A stretch of 64,000 nucleotides of DNA from Scleroderma bovista (taxonomy: Eukaryota > Basidiomycota > Agaricomycetes > Boletales > Sclerodermataceae). Below, piece by piece: positions 46,669-58,700 of this stretch (positions are counted from its first letter, which is position 1; every line of letters begins with the position of its first letter). Under the pieces are notes generated by a model. That model searched no databases and was not told the DNA's origin. It was given only the letters and a program-made list of their open reading frames with translations. The stretch is taken from assembly GCA_037178675.1 (NCBI GenBank), contig JAYMGJ010000372.1, positions 1 to 64,000 of the forward strand. Direction: 5' to 3'. Made by a program: the position numbers and the translations under genes.

Positions 46669-47355
46669 AGTGTCATCTTCAATTCAGTCAATGTATTAAC
46701 ATTTGTCGTCGGCTCCTGTGAGGCAATATCACTTCCATCAAATGCGGACGTCAAGGAGCAGAAAGTGGTTCAACGCGCCATGAACCAGAAGGGCATTGAT
46801 TGAGGGACGTTGCGCAATCAGATTGCTCATTTCATGTCCCGTATGTCGCACATTCTTAGTGGGAATTCTAACATTGTATGTGAGCAGCTGCCATTATCGC
46901 CCCCAAGTCTTCGGGTAAGGAGAAGTTCTCAAATTTACGGAGCCTCGAACACCCGGTCATATATCAGCTAATCGTTGCATACCTCCAAAACGAGTACCCG
47001 GATCTCAGGATTGTTGACGATATGACAACTGAACTGGGAACAAATATTCTTTTTGCAGCACGGTCTACGAGAGTTCTCCCATTCATTATCAAAGATGGCA
47101 TTAGATCACATAATGCACCTGCATTGTCCCATACAACACGGACAGACGAAGCTGACAATTGGCCGTTCTACATGGCCAGCTGGGATAGGGCCCAGCTATG
47201 GCGCATCCCCATGCCATACGAGTGGGCTAATGTAAGCAGTTTCACCATGCAATATTGGTGGCTCATGGAGAGGTTGTCACCAAGCAATATCAGTGGGCTG
47301 ACACACTGGTACACTAGATCAGAATGGACTGTGGCAAAAGGGCCTTATGCAGCCG
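46669..47355 (+). pseudogene. Tnp2 transposase, middle part
   Basis: After the chromovirus the frames read SLEHPVIYQLIVAYLQNEYP, ARSTRVLPFIIKDGIRSHN and WPFYMASWDRAQLWRIPMPY. The 'AR..PFIIxDGIRY'-like block resembles the C-terminal half of fungal Tnp2 transposases. Stops and frame changes (for example TGA near 46800) show decay or unresolved introns. The coding pattern ends where a satellite array starts at about 47356. Confidence 0.5.
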
Positions 47356-47725
47356 GCATTGAGGCCGAATGATTGCAGCAGGGCAGCCGCCATAGCAATG
47401 CAGCCAGAGGTGAATGCCACAGGGTTGCCGCGGCATTGAGGCCGAATGATTGCAGCAGGGCAGCCGCCAGCCAGAAGTAAATGCCACAGGGTTGCCATGG
47501 CATTGAGGCCGAATGATTGCAGCAGGGCGCTGCCGTAGCAATGCAGCCAGAGGTGAATGCCACAGGGTTGCTGCAACATTGAGGCTGAATGATTGCAGCA
47601 GGGCACTGCCATAGCAATGTGGCCAGAGGTGAATGCCACAGGGTTGCCACGGCATTGAGGCTGAATGATTGCAGCAGGGCAGCCGCCATGGCATTGCGGC
47701 AAAGGACTAGGGTAGTAGTTGCAGC
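47356..47725 (+). repeat. About 76-bp minisatellite, five copies
   Basis: Units start GCATTGAGGCCGAATGATTG at 47356, 47433, 47500, 47576 (ACATTG) and 47652. Periods are 77, 67, 76 and 76; the 67 unit lacks about 10 bp. Open frames on minus are translations of the repeat and not genes. Confidence 0.9.
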
Positions 47726-48620
47726 AATGTGGCCAAAGAACCATACACTAAATTGGTGTCTCACAATGTGTCAAGCCCACTATGATGGTGTCCCATTATT
47801 ACATGACAGCCCCAGGAACATGATCATCTATAGGATCAGGGGGCCCTGGAGATGGTGTACTCTATTCTACTATGGAGCCCTAGCCATGCAAATGAATAGA
47901 AGGGCTGCAGTGCCAGTGTTGCATACTTTGCATCAAGCTGTGGAATTGGTGTCCTGTTTCTGTTGGTGGGCTGATAGAATGGTGTGTCCCATATGTTTTA
48001 TTGGGCTGTAGGGTTGTTGCCCTGGCCTTGGTGTAAAGCCGCATATATAGTGTCCCTTGCTTCCCAATGGGCTGCATATAGGGTGTACCCTTCAGAGTAG
48101 CAAGCCATGGGGGTGGTGTCCCATGACTATGAGCAGGCCCTGGAGTCAGTGTCATTTATATAGTCAGGGTGGCCAGCATATGGGTATGATGTCCCATAGC
48201 ATTAGATGGGCCCTAGTAAAGGTGTTATATAGCTATGTGGGGAAACCTTGCAAGTATATTTCAAAGTCACAGGTTATGAATGTGGTATCCCAGAGAATGA
48301 AGCAAGCCCTCAATGTGGTGACAACTATGTAGTCGGGCAGGCCTGTATGTTGGCTTCCCCTTCGGTATGATGGGCCATGAGGTTGGCATTCCAGTATACC
48401 CAACAGGCCCTAGATACCATGTTCATTGTCTAAATGTAGTGCCGCATATATGCAGCTCTCATAGTACCATTAAGCCAGGATGCGGCAGTACATACATGTG
48501 GCACTACACTTTCAGCACAAGCCTGGATGCGGCACAACATGGCACAGCAGAACAGCAGCACAACATACTATCGGCACTACAGGATCAGCACAATATACAT
48601 ATCATTGGTGTACCATGACA
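47726..48620. other. Degenerate repeat-like DNA, no gene seen
   Basis: Recurrent degenerate motifs such as GGTGTCCCAT and GGGCCCTAG/GGGCCCTGG suggest an old decayed repeat. No coding sequence was recognised. Confidence 0.5.
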
Positions 48621-48645
48621 CTGATGGATTATGAAAATATGGTTG

Positions 48646-49930
48646 CTGGACATATGTTTTGAGAAGAAAGGTCCACAGGAGTCCAAATATGGCCGCGGGA
48701 ATAATGCTCCGGCATGCTCCGGCCACGGCAACAATGTCCCAGACACATAGTACCAAGTACAACATGAGCTGGGCAAGTAAAACAGTGGTAATCATGTATT
48801 AAGCAAATATCATTGCCGAACATATGTTGTGAGCAGAAAGGTCCGCAGGAGTCTAAATATGGCCGCGGGAATAATGCTTTGGCATGCTCCGGCCGCAGTA
48901 ACAATGTCCCGGACACATAGTATCATATACAACATGAGCTGGGCAAGTAATCATGTATTAAACAAATATCATTGCCGAACATATGTTGTGAGCAGAAAGG
49001 TCCGCAGGAGTCCAAATATGGCCGCGGGAATAATGCTTCGGCATGCTCCGGCCGCAGTAACAATGTCCCGGACACATAGTATCATATACAACATGAGCTG
49101 GGCAAGTAATCATGTATTAAACAAATATCATTGCCGAACATATGTTGTGAGCAGAAAGGTCCACAGGAGTCTAAATATGGCCGCGGGAATAATGCTTCGG
49201 CATGCTCCGGCCTCAGCAACAATGTCCCGGACACATAGTACCAAGTACAACATGAACTGGGCAAGTAAAACAGTGATAATCATGTATTAAGCAAATATCA
49301 TTGCCGGACATATGTTGTGAGCAGAAAGGTCCGCAGGAGTCTAAATATGGCCGCAGGAATAATGCTTCGGCATGCTCCGGCCTCAGCAACAATGTCCTGG
49401 ACACATAGTACCAAGTACAACATGAACTGGGCAAGTAAAACAGTGATAATCATGTATTAAGCACATATCATTGCCGGACATATGTTGTGAGCAGAAAGGT
49501 CCGCAGGAGTCCAAATATGGCCGCGGGAATAATGCTTCGGCATGCTCCGGCCTCAGCAACAATGTCCCGGACACATAGTATCATATACAACATGAGCTGG
49601 GCAAGTAATCATGTATTAAACAAATATCATTGCCGAACATATGTTGTGAGCAGAAAGGTCCGCAGGAGTCCAAATATGGCTACAGGAATAATGTCCTGGC
49701 ATGCTTCAGCCATGGCAACAATGTCCCCGACACATAGTACCATGTACAACATGAGCTGGGCAAGTAAAACAGTGGTAATCATGTATTACGCAAATGTTGT
49801 TGCCGGACATATGTTATGAGCAAAAAGGTCCACAGGAGTCCCAATATGGCTGCGGGAATAATGCTCTGGCCCCTTCCAGCCATGGAAACAATGTCCAAGA
49901 CACATATAACCACACACATAATCTTCTAGG
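48646..49930 (+). repeat. 159/170-bp satellite array, eight copies
   Basis: The anchor GTCCGCAG/GTCCACAG occurs at 48671, 48841, 49000, 49159, 49329, 49499, 49658 and 49828. The periods are 170, 159, 159, 170, 170, 159 and 170. The two lengths differ by an 11-bp block (AAACAGTGRTA) between GGGCAAGTA and ATCATG. First and last copies are most diverged. Open frames on both strands through the array carry the same repeated peptide and are not called as genes. Confidence 0.92.
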
Positions 49931-50394
49931 CAAGCACACCAGTGGCAATGATTCATTATGCACATATGGTGCAGAACACATGTCCTGAGTCCACAGAGCT
50001 GCAGGAGTCCACATATGGGTGTGTGAGTGATAACTGCCCATATACAATACTTATTGGTCACTGTGTCAGCACTTCAACAGCTCAATAACCTTCATCTCTC
50101 TTCTCATTTCAAACATATATATTTTGTACCTACACAATATACACCCCAGGCATTGTTACACTTTGTGCATGTACTGAGGTAATGTTATTTAAGTGTATGC
50201 AGTGCAGTGCACTTTCATATCAGTGAATCTATGTCTCCACATAGGCATTATGACACTTTGTGCACATACTGAGTGTTTCATATAGGTATTGAAATATTAT
50301 ACACCCCACCACTACTATCATTTATAATAACTTACCCAGGTTGGACTGCTGTGGCCAGCATGCCTCAGTCACAGTGCCTAGTATGCCTTAGGCA

Positions 50395-51895
50395 ATGGTT
50401 CCCATGCCACAGGGTGCAGTGCCATGGTTGAAGTGGTACTGTGGCTGCAGTTGTGCCATCACCACAGTCTTTCCATGTTCACAGTCATGCTGTTGTTGCA
50501 GTCTTTCCATGGCCGCAGTCTGTTGTGCTGTGGCCACAGTCATGCCATGGTTGCAGACTTGCCATAGCTGCATAACCACCATCTTGCCATGGCCACAGTT
50601 GTACCACGGCTGCAGTTGTGATATGCTGCAGTTGTGCCATTGCCACAGTCTTGCCATGGCTGAGATTGTCATGGCTGCAGTCATGCCATAGCCGCAGTCT
50701 TTCTGCAACTGCAGTAGTGCCATGGCTGCAGTAGTGCTGTGGCCGCAGTAGTGCTATGGCTGCAGTCTTGCCGTGGCCGCAGTCTTGCCATGGCCGCAGT
50801 AGTAGTGCCGTGGCTGCAGTCTTGCCGTGGCCGCAGTCTTTCCATGGCTGCAGTAGTGCTGTGGCCACAGTCTTGCCATGGCCGCAGTAGTAGTGCCGTG
50901 GCTGCAGTCTTGCTGTGGCCACAGTAGTGCCGTGGCAGCAGTCTTGCCATGGCTGCAGTAGTAGTGCCATGGCTGCAGTCTTGCCATGACCGCAGTCTTT
51001 CCATGGCAGTAGTAGTGCCGTGGCCGCAGTCTTGCCATGGCCGCAGTAGTAGTGCCGTGGCCGCAGTCTTGCCATGGCTGCAGTAGTAGTGCCGTGGCCG
51101 CAGTCTTGCCATGGCCGCAGTCTTGCCATGGCCGCAGTAGTAGTGCCGTGGCTGCAGTCTTGCCGTGGCCGCAGTCTTTCCATGGCCGCAGTAGTGCTGT
51201 GGCCACAGTCTTGCCATGGCCGCAGTCTTTCCATGGCCGCAGTAGTGCTGTGGCCACAGTCTTGCCATGGCCGCAGTCTTTCCATGGCCGCAGTAGTGCT
51301 GTGGCCACAGTCTTGCCATGGCCGCAGTCTTGCCATGGCCGCAGTAGTAGTGCCGTGGCTGCAGTCTTGCTGTGGCTGCAGTAGTGCCGTGGCAGCAGTC
51401 TTGCCATGGCTGCAGTAGTAGTGCCGTGGCTGCAGTCTTGCCATGGCTGCAGTAGTAGTGCCGTGGCTGCAGTCTTGCCGTGACCGCAGTCTTTCCATGG
51501 CAGTAGTAGTGCCGTGGCCGCAGTCTTGCCATGGCCGCAGTAGTAGTGCTGTGGCCACAGTCTTGCCATGGCCGCAGTCTTGCTGTGGCCACAGTAGTAG
51601 TGCCATGGCCGCAGTCTTTCCGTGGCCACTGTAGTGCCATGGCCACAGTCTTTCCGTGGCCACTGTAGTGCCATGGCCGCAGTCTTTCCATGGCCGCCAT
51701 AGTGCCATGGCCGCAGTCTTTCCATGGCCGCCATAGTGCCATGGCCGCAGTCTTGCCGTGGCCGCCATAGTGCCATGGCCGCAGTCTTGCCGTGGCTGCC
51801 GTAGTGCCGTGGCCGCAGTCTTGCCGTGGCCGCAGTCGTGCCGTGGCCGCAGTCATGCCATGGCCGCAGTCTTGCCATGGCCACAGTCAAGTTTG
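50395..51895. repeat. 17-bp GC-rich minisatellite array
   Basis: About 1.5 kb of a 17-bp unit of the type CTTGCCATGGCCGCAGT, with variants CTTTCCATGGCCGCAGT and AGTGCTGTGGCCACAGT and 20-bp forms carrying an extra AGT. Units contain palindromic CCATGG, TGGCCA and CTGCAG. As 17 is not a multiple of three and the unit has no stops on minus, three overlapping minus-strand frames of 390-430 codons are open, all with the same DCGHGKTAAM-like peptide. These are repeat artefacts. 49931-50394 before it is AT-rich without recognised features. Confidence 0.93.
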
Positions 51896-52249
51896 CCGCC
51901 ATGTTGACCATGCCGCAGTGTTGACTGTGCCACACTGTTGACCATGCCGCAATGCTGATTGACCGGCTCACTATGCTGTAATTGCTGCCGTCAGATTCTG
52001 CCACAATGCAGTACTGCCTCTATTGCGCACTGGCTCACTTATTGTATTGGTATGCTACTCCTCTCAGCCCGAGTATTTTCATGAAGACACCCATTTGTCC
52101 GGCTTAAGACTTTCACCCTACCCCATGGTGACAACACAGCCATGGGCCCACCATCGTCACTTGGTGACAATGCTTTCGGTGGCTGACCCATGTGATACAG
52201 GAAAGCCCCAGTCATAAGCCTCACTTCTGCCAGCCCGTGTAGCACGGCC

Positions 52250-52762
52250 GATTGTCATCGTCCGCTGACCGTATAACACGGCCTACACAGGTGCATGGGC
52301 TCATTAGATTTGGGTCAGCAATGGCAACGAGGACTGATGCAGACCAGTTCGCAGGAGTTACTATCAAAAGTGGCACACACGCACAGCCTTGCAAGATCCT
52401 TTATCATTTCGGAGTACACCTCCCTCCAAGGCAGGACCATATCGTCCACGTATCTGCTATTCAGAAGTGCATGGTTGATGCAACTATACCCCTTATGCCA
52501 TGGGATTTATTGTGAGTCTTCCAATCTGTTCGTGCAGACACAGTCTCGTGTGCTGAATGTATAGTGCAACTGAACTTGGCGCAACTACTGTGCATGCAAA
52601 TTCATTTGGGCCCATTCAGATTGTCTCATCCGACACACTCTCATGTGCGCTGACAATCATCCCTGTACCTGACGACGAGTATGCACAGCCTGGATCCATA
52701 CCTCTCTGGATTGCTGTGACGTGTGATCGCACTGGGCTTGAAGCAGATGACGACTGGCTCTG
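52250..52762 (+). pseudogene. Probable C-terminal part of Tnp2
   Basis: The frames read HGLIRFGSAMATRTDADQFA, THAQPCKILYHFGVHLPP and HVSAIQKCMVDATIPLMPWD. The pattern of a conserved start, 'P..ILYF' strand and a following 'H...A....M' helix resembles the C-terminal domain of fungal Tnp2 proteins. It is on the same strand as the upstream Tnp2 parts. The assignment is tentative. If right, the satellites at 47.36-51.9 kb lie inside the transposase gene. Confidence 0.4.
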
Positions 52763-52811
52763 AGACAAGAGGACATTACAAGACCAAGATAAGCATCGCA
52801 CAGCTACAACA

Positions 52812-54381
52812 TTAGTTAAATAACGTGTCCGCATCATCAACACCATCTAGAATCTCCCCAATCTTGGTCTTCGCTGCCAGAATTGCACCCGTGCTTGCTT
52901 CCCCATCGTTGGCTCTTGGTGGCAAGCGGATGACGAGCTTCTTCGATGCTTTCCCCTTCCCCTTCTGATCTTTTAACAGCTCCTTTGGCTCCTCATCACC
53001 CCAAGCTGAACCACTGTGCGCCACCCTTCCACACTCAAACCACCCAGGATTCTGCAATAGAAGTTCAGGTTTAACCATCCACGAGCATATGCGTGTTGCT
53101 AGTGTCCGTGACAGTGGTGGTTCTCCCTTCTTCTTTTCATCAGAGCGCTTACGTGTTGTGGCCAACCTTGCCTGGTCAGGTCGTGGGTCTCGCACTGCAT
53201 CTATCACCATGAAGAGTTCAGAAAGCTGTAAACAGGTGATTTTAGTCACAGTATTTGTGGTACGGTATTGCAACTTACCTGTGGATGCCGCCATTCTGGC
53301 TCAATCGAGATGAAGGTACGAGGCTCGCTTGGGCGTCGGTCTGGATCGTCTTCATCATCCGACATTGCATTCAGGATAAAAGCAGTATCGTATTTTGGAT
53401 CTTTCCATTTCAGATCACATTCTTCTGATGTGCGCTTTCTTTTCCTCGCCTCTAGTTTCTGATGCACAATCAATGGTAAGATTCAAAGGCTCGTTTACAG
53501 CTGACTTACAGATTGGACACGAGAATTCATATGTGCACGATCCAGGCCCTCGTCAACAATCATCTCTACATCATCATCAAAGTCGTCATCGTCATTGTCC
53601 GTGCGCTTTCGCTTCTTGTCTGCTTTCCGGTACTCGGCGGCCATGCGCATGTACTTGGCACGGACTGCCTTCTCAGTGTGCCCAGGAAGAATGTTTTCCA
53701 GCATTGTTGCAGCCGTTGTTCCCATCTGTGGTCCAATGGTGCGTATTCTGTCAGCAACTTTCTGAATTCCATCTGAGTTGATAGCATCGTCTTGCTTGCC
53801 AGCTCTCCAGTCGAAACGCAACAGTCTCTTCCTGGTTGCAGGATCACATGGCCACATATCTGTATCCTCTCCAATACCCATGGGATATCCAGGTAGCGTG
53901 TTCCCATCAAGTTTTTTCACGCCCATCAAAGTCTTGAAACTCTCCGCCATTATATCCTGTACAGATAACACATTCATTCAGTGAGGAGAATGATACAAGC
54001 TGGGACAATACGCACACGGAATATTTTTGATTTCAAAGCAGCCTGGTTTGCTTTCGAGACTTCATCTTCTCCCTCTTCATTGACACCGTGTGCAGGTTCA
54101 GTTGCTTCTCCGTCATCTCCTTGCTCTCGTTCACCTCCATTATCGAGATCATTGACATAAACAATCCCAGCCCTTTCTTCAAGCCAACTACAACGCTCGC
54201 CCATCTCCTCTGTCTTCGCTTTTAGCTGTGCAATTTCTGCCTTTACCAGCTTGTTTTCGTTGTACAGTAACTGGAGCTTCGTCTCACATTGGCCCTTGAA
54301 GTTCCCAAAGTCGTTTTCAAGGCGCTCGAGGGTGGCAATTGCTGCATTGAGACGAGTGGTGTTGCTGCTGCTGGCAGACAT
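52812..54381 (-). CDS. Uncharacterised coiled-coil protein in TE cluster
   Basis: I do not recognise the family. Exons 54016-54381, 53510-53956, 53279-53458 and 52812-53225 sum to 1407 nt, 468 aa, with every junction in phase 0. The N-terminus (MSASSSNTTRLNAAIATLER) leads into a predicted coiled coil (LYNENKLVKAEIAQLKAKTE), then an acidic stretch. The middle has DIMAESFKTLMGVKKLDG, WPCDPATRKRLLRFDW, a basic patch (YRKADKKRKR) and DDDDFDDDVE. Then come MSDDEDDPDRRPSEPR, FISIEPEWRHPQ and a C-terminal part with ATRICSWMVKPELL. It lies downstream of and opposite to the Tnp2 pieces. It could be the second gene of that CACTA-like element, as such elements often carry two genes. No nonsense or frameshift is seen. 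Confidence 0.7.
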
Positions 54382-55768
54382 TGACGGAGAAAATGCAAGG
54401 CTGGCGTCGTACGACTGTAGTCAGCTACCTATTTGCCATCTACCTGTTGCCATGGAACAATGAAATCATTGATTGCGACTCAAGAGTGCTAGGAAAGAAT
54501 CCCGAGCAGCTACTAGCCTATAGTGGCTCGAGTCGGTGGTGCGAACATCCGGGCCCAGCACTATATTACATAATATGTAATATTATGTAACGGTTATCAC
54601 AGCTGTGGCCGTCGCACTGAAGAAAACTATAGGTGGGGTAGGATATCAGACGAATCTATGTAGAATAAGCCTCGGACATCCTTCGAGTGATTCCATCCGT
54701 ATGGAATTCTACGTCAGACGGATATGGCTATGATTTCTGACACATCTACAACTAATCCACACATCTGTGCCACATCCGTGCGTCACATAATTTCCTTTTT
54801 TCCCCAGTGGCTGTTCCCGCCCGCAAATATACCCGTGACTCAGGAGTAGTCTGTACGAATGTTTGCTGCTCGCTCATTGCCGGTCCCCAACCGCTACTTT
54901 TCCGATGGCCTGACCATGCACTAAATCTTTCTTGATCCACACCATCTCTCACTTTCTTGCAATCTCATCATGAAATGAAGCTTTGCACGTACATATGTCC
55001 TGGAGACCCTTTCCCTATGGACCCACCAAATTCTCAACATCGGCTATGAAAAAGGGTTTATGGCGAAGTAGAGCAGCGAGGTTTCTGTGACGTTCGATGG
55101 TACAGGCCAGTCGTGGGACAGAAATATGTCTGGGGATAGCTGTGAGGCGATTGGCGTGGGGAGGAGCAAAGAGGTGGATGACGGCCCAGGGATAACCGCT
55201 GGACGTTATAACGCTGGTATCTACTTCTCATGGGACCGTGGTCGTATGGCATACATTCGTGGACCATGTCCATCACTAAGCTCCGAGTTAGTCCCGTTCA
55301 CTGAACACATGAGTCAAGGTGTCGGTAACCATATTCGCATGCGATTCGATACTGAAGTCGTACTAACTCTTGTATATACCTGAAGTGCCTGCAATCCGGA
55401 GTCCGTTGACCTGCACACAGCCAGCGGCTGCCAAGCACGTCCAGGAAGTAAGTGTTCAACCGCCGTGGTATAGTACCTGATCAGATGTGGTTTTCCACGT
55501 GCCAAACAGGGTCGCGTAGTACAGTAGAATAGTAGGATCACAATTCTATCTCATCGATACAGTGTTAGGCCTCGTCAATTTGGTCGCCCTCCGTCTCAGC
55601 TGGGGCCGCCAGCTCTCAACTTGTCGCTTGACCCGACCACTCCTCTAACACAGAACCAGCGCTTTCATGTCGATGCCAAACAATGTCGCACAAATTGATG
55701 CTTGAGTGACGGGCATTCAGAATATTGTAGGACAGAGTACGGGAAGAGCCCACACTTGAGGCAGTCGT
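54382..55768. other. Intergenic, no gene seen; AT palindrome
   Basis: No coding pattern was recognised. A perfect 9-bp inverted repeat with a 7-nt loop (TTACATAAT 54566-54574, ATTATGTAA 54582-54590) could form a hairpin. The end of the CACTA-like element may be here, but no CACTA terminus was identified. Confidence 0.5.
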
Positions 55769-58700
55769 TAGTGTCCACGTTTGCAAACATGCATAGAATT
55801 ACTACAGCCCTCTGCCCGACGAGGCAAACCGTACCGCCACAAAGGCTACAACTTACACAGAGATGAACGCCACACTTGAAAACAACTCGACCCGTAAATT
55901 CTAACTTGTAAGTTCACTCGTGCATCCCGTGATGTTCTCCTTTATGATATCTGCCGCTACCGAAGGAAGAACAAATATCAGTACCCCTGTGTTGAAGGGA
56001 TGACACCTTGCCTTACCTTGCATACCGATGGCATATGCAGTTGCTGTGGATGAAATCAGCAAACAGGGCAAGATCTAGATTGAAGCATCAAAACACACTC
56101 ATTGTATGAGCTGCGATATGCAGGGGAATGATGGAAAGATCAGCAACCCGGATATTCGACGTGCCATACACCTAGACAGTGCTCAGATCGCAGTACAGCA
56201 AACGAGCTCGTGATTGACAGAGTACCTTAAGTTCGGTGTCCACGACTCCACCCTTTTCCTTTGGTAGCATGGAAAGTGTTCCGACGGTGTCTATGTGCAT
56301 AGTGAGGTGCGATTAACTCCATACGGCTGCGTCTCACGGTAACTGGTGCCACAGAAGGATTTGATGAAATCTAGGAATCGTCATGCTTAGTAGATGATTT
56401 AATGATGCAGAAATGCGATGATTCTTACCGCCGATCTGCTCATCAGTCACAACGTCGGGGCCAGGGTTGACTTCCTTCAGAGGAGATGCTGTTTAGCATA
56501 AAAGTTACTTCAAACAAACAAGAACTGTAACCCACGACCCACCTAAGACCTCTCGGAGGGGGGAAGTACACGCGACTTTGCGAGCAAACTTGACGAGTTC
56601 AACAAAGACGTACAGGTCTGTCAACAGATTAGCAAAGAGTTCTGTGTCATGACTCTGTAGTAATTACCAATCTCTTCTTCGAACAAGTGAGGATCAGTTT
56701 TCAAGGGGGTAGCCGGGTCAGAAGATGTCACATGCTATGATGGGTTAAATTCAAGAATTAGACGAACAAGGTGTGAAGCTTACAATGGAGCCTCGCGAGA
56801 AGGGATGGTTGATGGCCACGTAAATCGTGAAGTACTTCTTCCCCTGTTCCGGAGGGTCTGAAACCACGCATCAACCTTCCGAAGTGAAACAGTAATGAAA
56901 CATACTGGGTAATCTAAGGAAGCCGGGGTACAACATGACCTCACAATGGGCTGCTCTGTCTTCTGCCCGTTCCATACGATTGAGCTGAAGTTCATACTGC
57001 TCCTTGAGTCCAGGAGGGTATGTCACCCTTTCCTTGAATTTCTTCCTGGCTGCATTGATGATATCGTCACCACGATCGGAGATGGCCTGCAATGGGACGA
57101 AGGCAAGCCCACTCATACCAAGTGTGAATGCACCTGCACGAGGATGCGCACTACAAGATTGCTAACTATTTGGCAAAGATCTTCAGATCATCTACCAACT
57201 CACTTCAGTTTTTCTAAATGTTCCTTGTAAATTTGTGGGTCTCGCAGTATGTGGAGGGCAAGGTCATCCGCATCTGGGGAAAGCTCTGCGAGACAAGTCA
57301 GATTAGAGAGGTGTTCAACGAAATGATGCTGACCATAGGTGAGAGGGGAGCACAAGTGCTCTTGAAGGTTTTCTCCGACAGCAGGAAGGTTTAGATAAGA
57401 ATTCACGCCGGCCGCCTCTAGCAAGGATTTGTTCCCTATGCCAGATAACTCAAGGATCTGAGGAGACTTCAAAGCTCTGCATATATATCAATTGGATGTT
57501 TCCCACTACGGAAAGTATGCTTGTAACGTACCCGGCGCAAAGTACGACCTCCATGGTGACATTGACTACATAGGTTTGTTCTGCGTGTACGAATTCGACA
57601 CTTGTTGCAGTTAAAAGTCCCTCTTGTGTTACCTTCGTGAGCAGCCTGTTCACCGAAGCGGAAGTTAGTACTTTGAGGTTTTCGCGTGCAACACATGGAA
57701 GATAAAACGCCTGAAATGGCTTCAGGATGATTAACATATAAAAAAATCAGCCACTCACCGTGGTTGCATAACTCCGAGTATATGTCGACGGATCAACGGT
57801 CTTTGCACAGAATAAAGCACCTTTTGGCTGCAGTGCTCTCTGTAAGAATGAGATGTTACCATAGGTGTAAAAACCTACATCGCCGTCATACTATACGACA
57901 AATAGACGTCAGGAACGGTGGTAGTAAGAGTTGAGTTTCAGAAGAAATCTCACAGGTTTGGGGGCACGGGGGATACCCAGTTCGAGCCAGGCCTGAAAGA
58001 AAGATGTGAATAAATAAAATACCTATGAAAAGTGCACGATGACCCACCTCGAATGCTTTAATCTCCGGCTCTGTGATTGTGGCAGGATGACAAAGCTTGA
58101 TTGGACCTGATGCAAGGTGAGAACCACGATGTGCCTTATCGGGACACTTTACCATCTCTTCCCAGCTGAGATTTGAGGTCGGAAACGTTCAAGTGATGGG
58201 TGGCGGTCGGATCGTCCAGTGGTTGGTAACTTGACAAGGGAAATTAGCAGTGGCAGCGACGTCCGTCGATGGAAACGAACCCCTCCAGCTTGCGCAGATT
58301 CTTCTGAAATGTTTCCCAGTTCCATCCTTTGTTTCCCAGCCTCTCCCAATCTGTGTGGTGGTCATAACCACTTACTCTGAAATAAACCGGGAGCTGTCTC
58401 ACCATCGATCTCTTCAGCAGGTGGTTTTGTCCAGCAAAGGAGATTAATGGCGGAGCTTCCACCAAGTACCTTCCCTCTATTCCATCGTGTTAAGTACATA
58501 ATCAGAAATGGGTCGCGGTTCTCACCTGGCCAAGGCATATTCCCTCCCATTAGAGAAGTCTTGTGCAGTCTGCTCTCGCAGTTAGTGAAGCAGATATCTA
58601 TATAGCATCTGAACGGGCCAGACTGTTTTCGTGGCCCAATCATACTCCGGCTGACCGATATGATGCCCATACTGGGCTGGAAGGACTGGAAACAAGGTGA

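Noticed and set aside
38985..46673. A 5-bp target duplication around the chromovirus
   Set aside because: GTCTG and AGTGT differ; the LTR ends are fixed by comparison of the two LTRs, so I could not shift them to make a match.
48646..49930. Regular repeats as a CRISPR array
   Set aside because: Units of 159/170 bp repeat end to end without unique spacers, in a eukaryotic genome.
50485..51856. Minus-strand open frames of 391-427 codons
   Set aside because: All are translations of the 17-bp array in different frames with the same peptide; no start context, domain or introns.
54382..54620. CACTA-type terminus at TAGTG/CACTA motifs near 54524 and 54559
   Set aside because: Five-base motifs are expected by chance and no matching inverted end was found near 36.3 kb.
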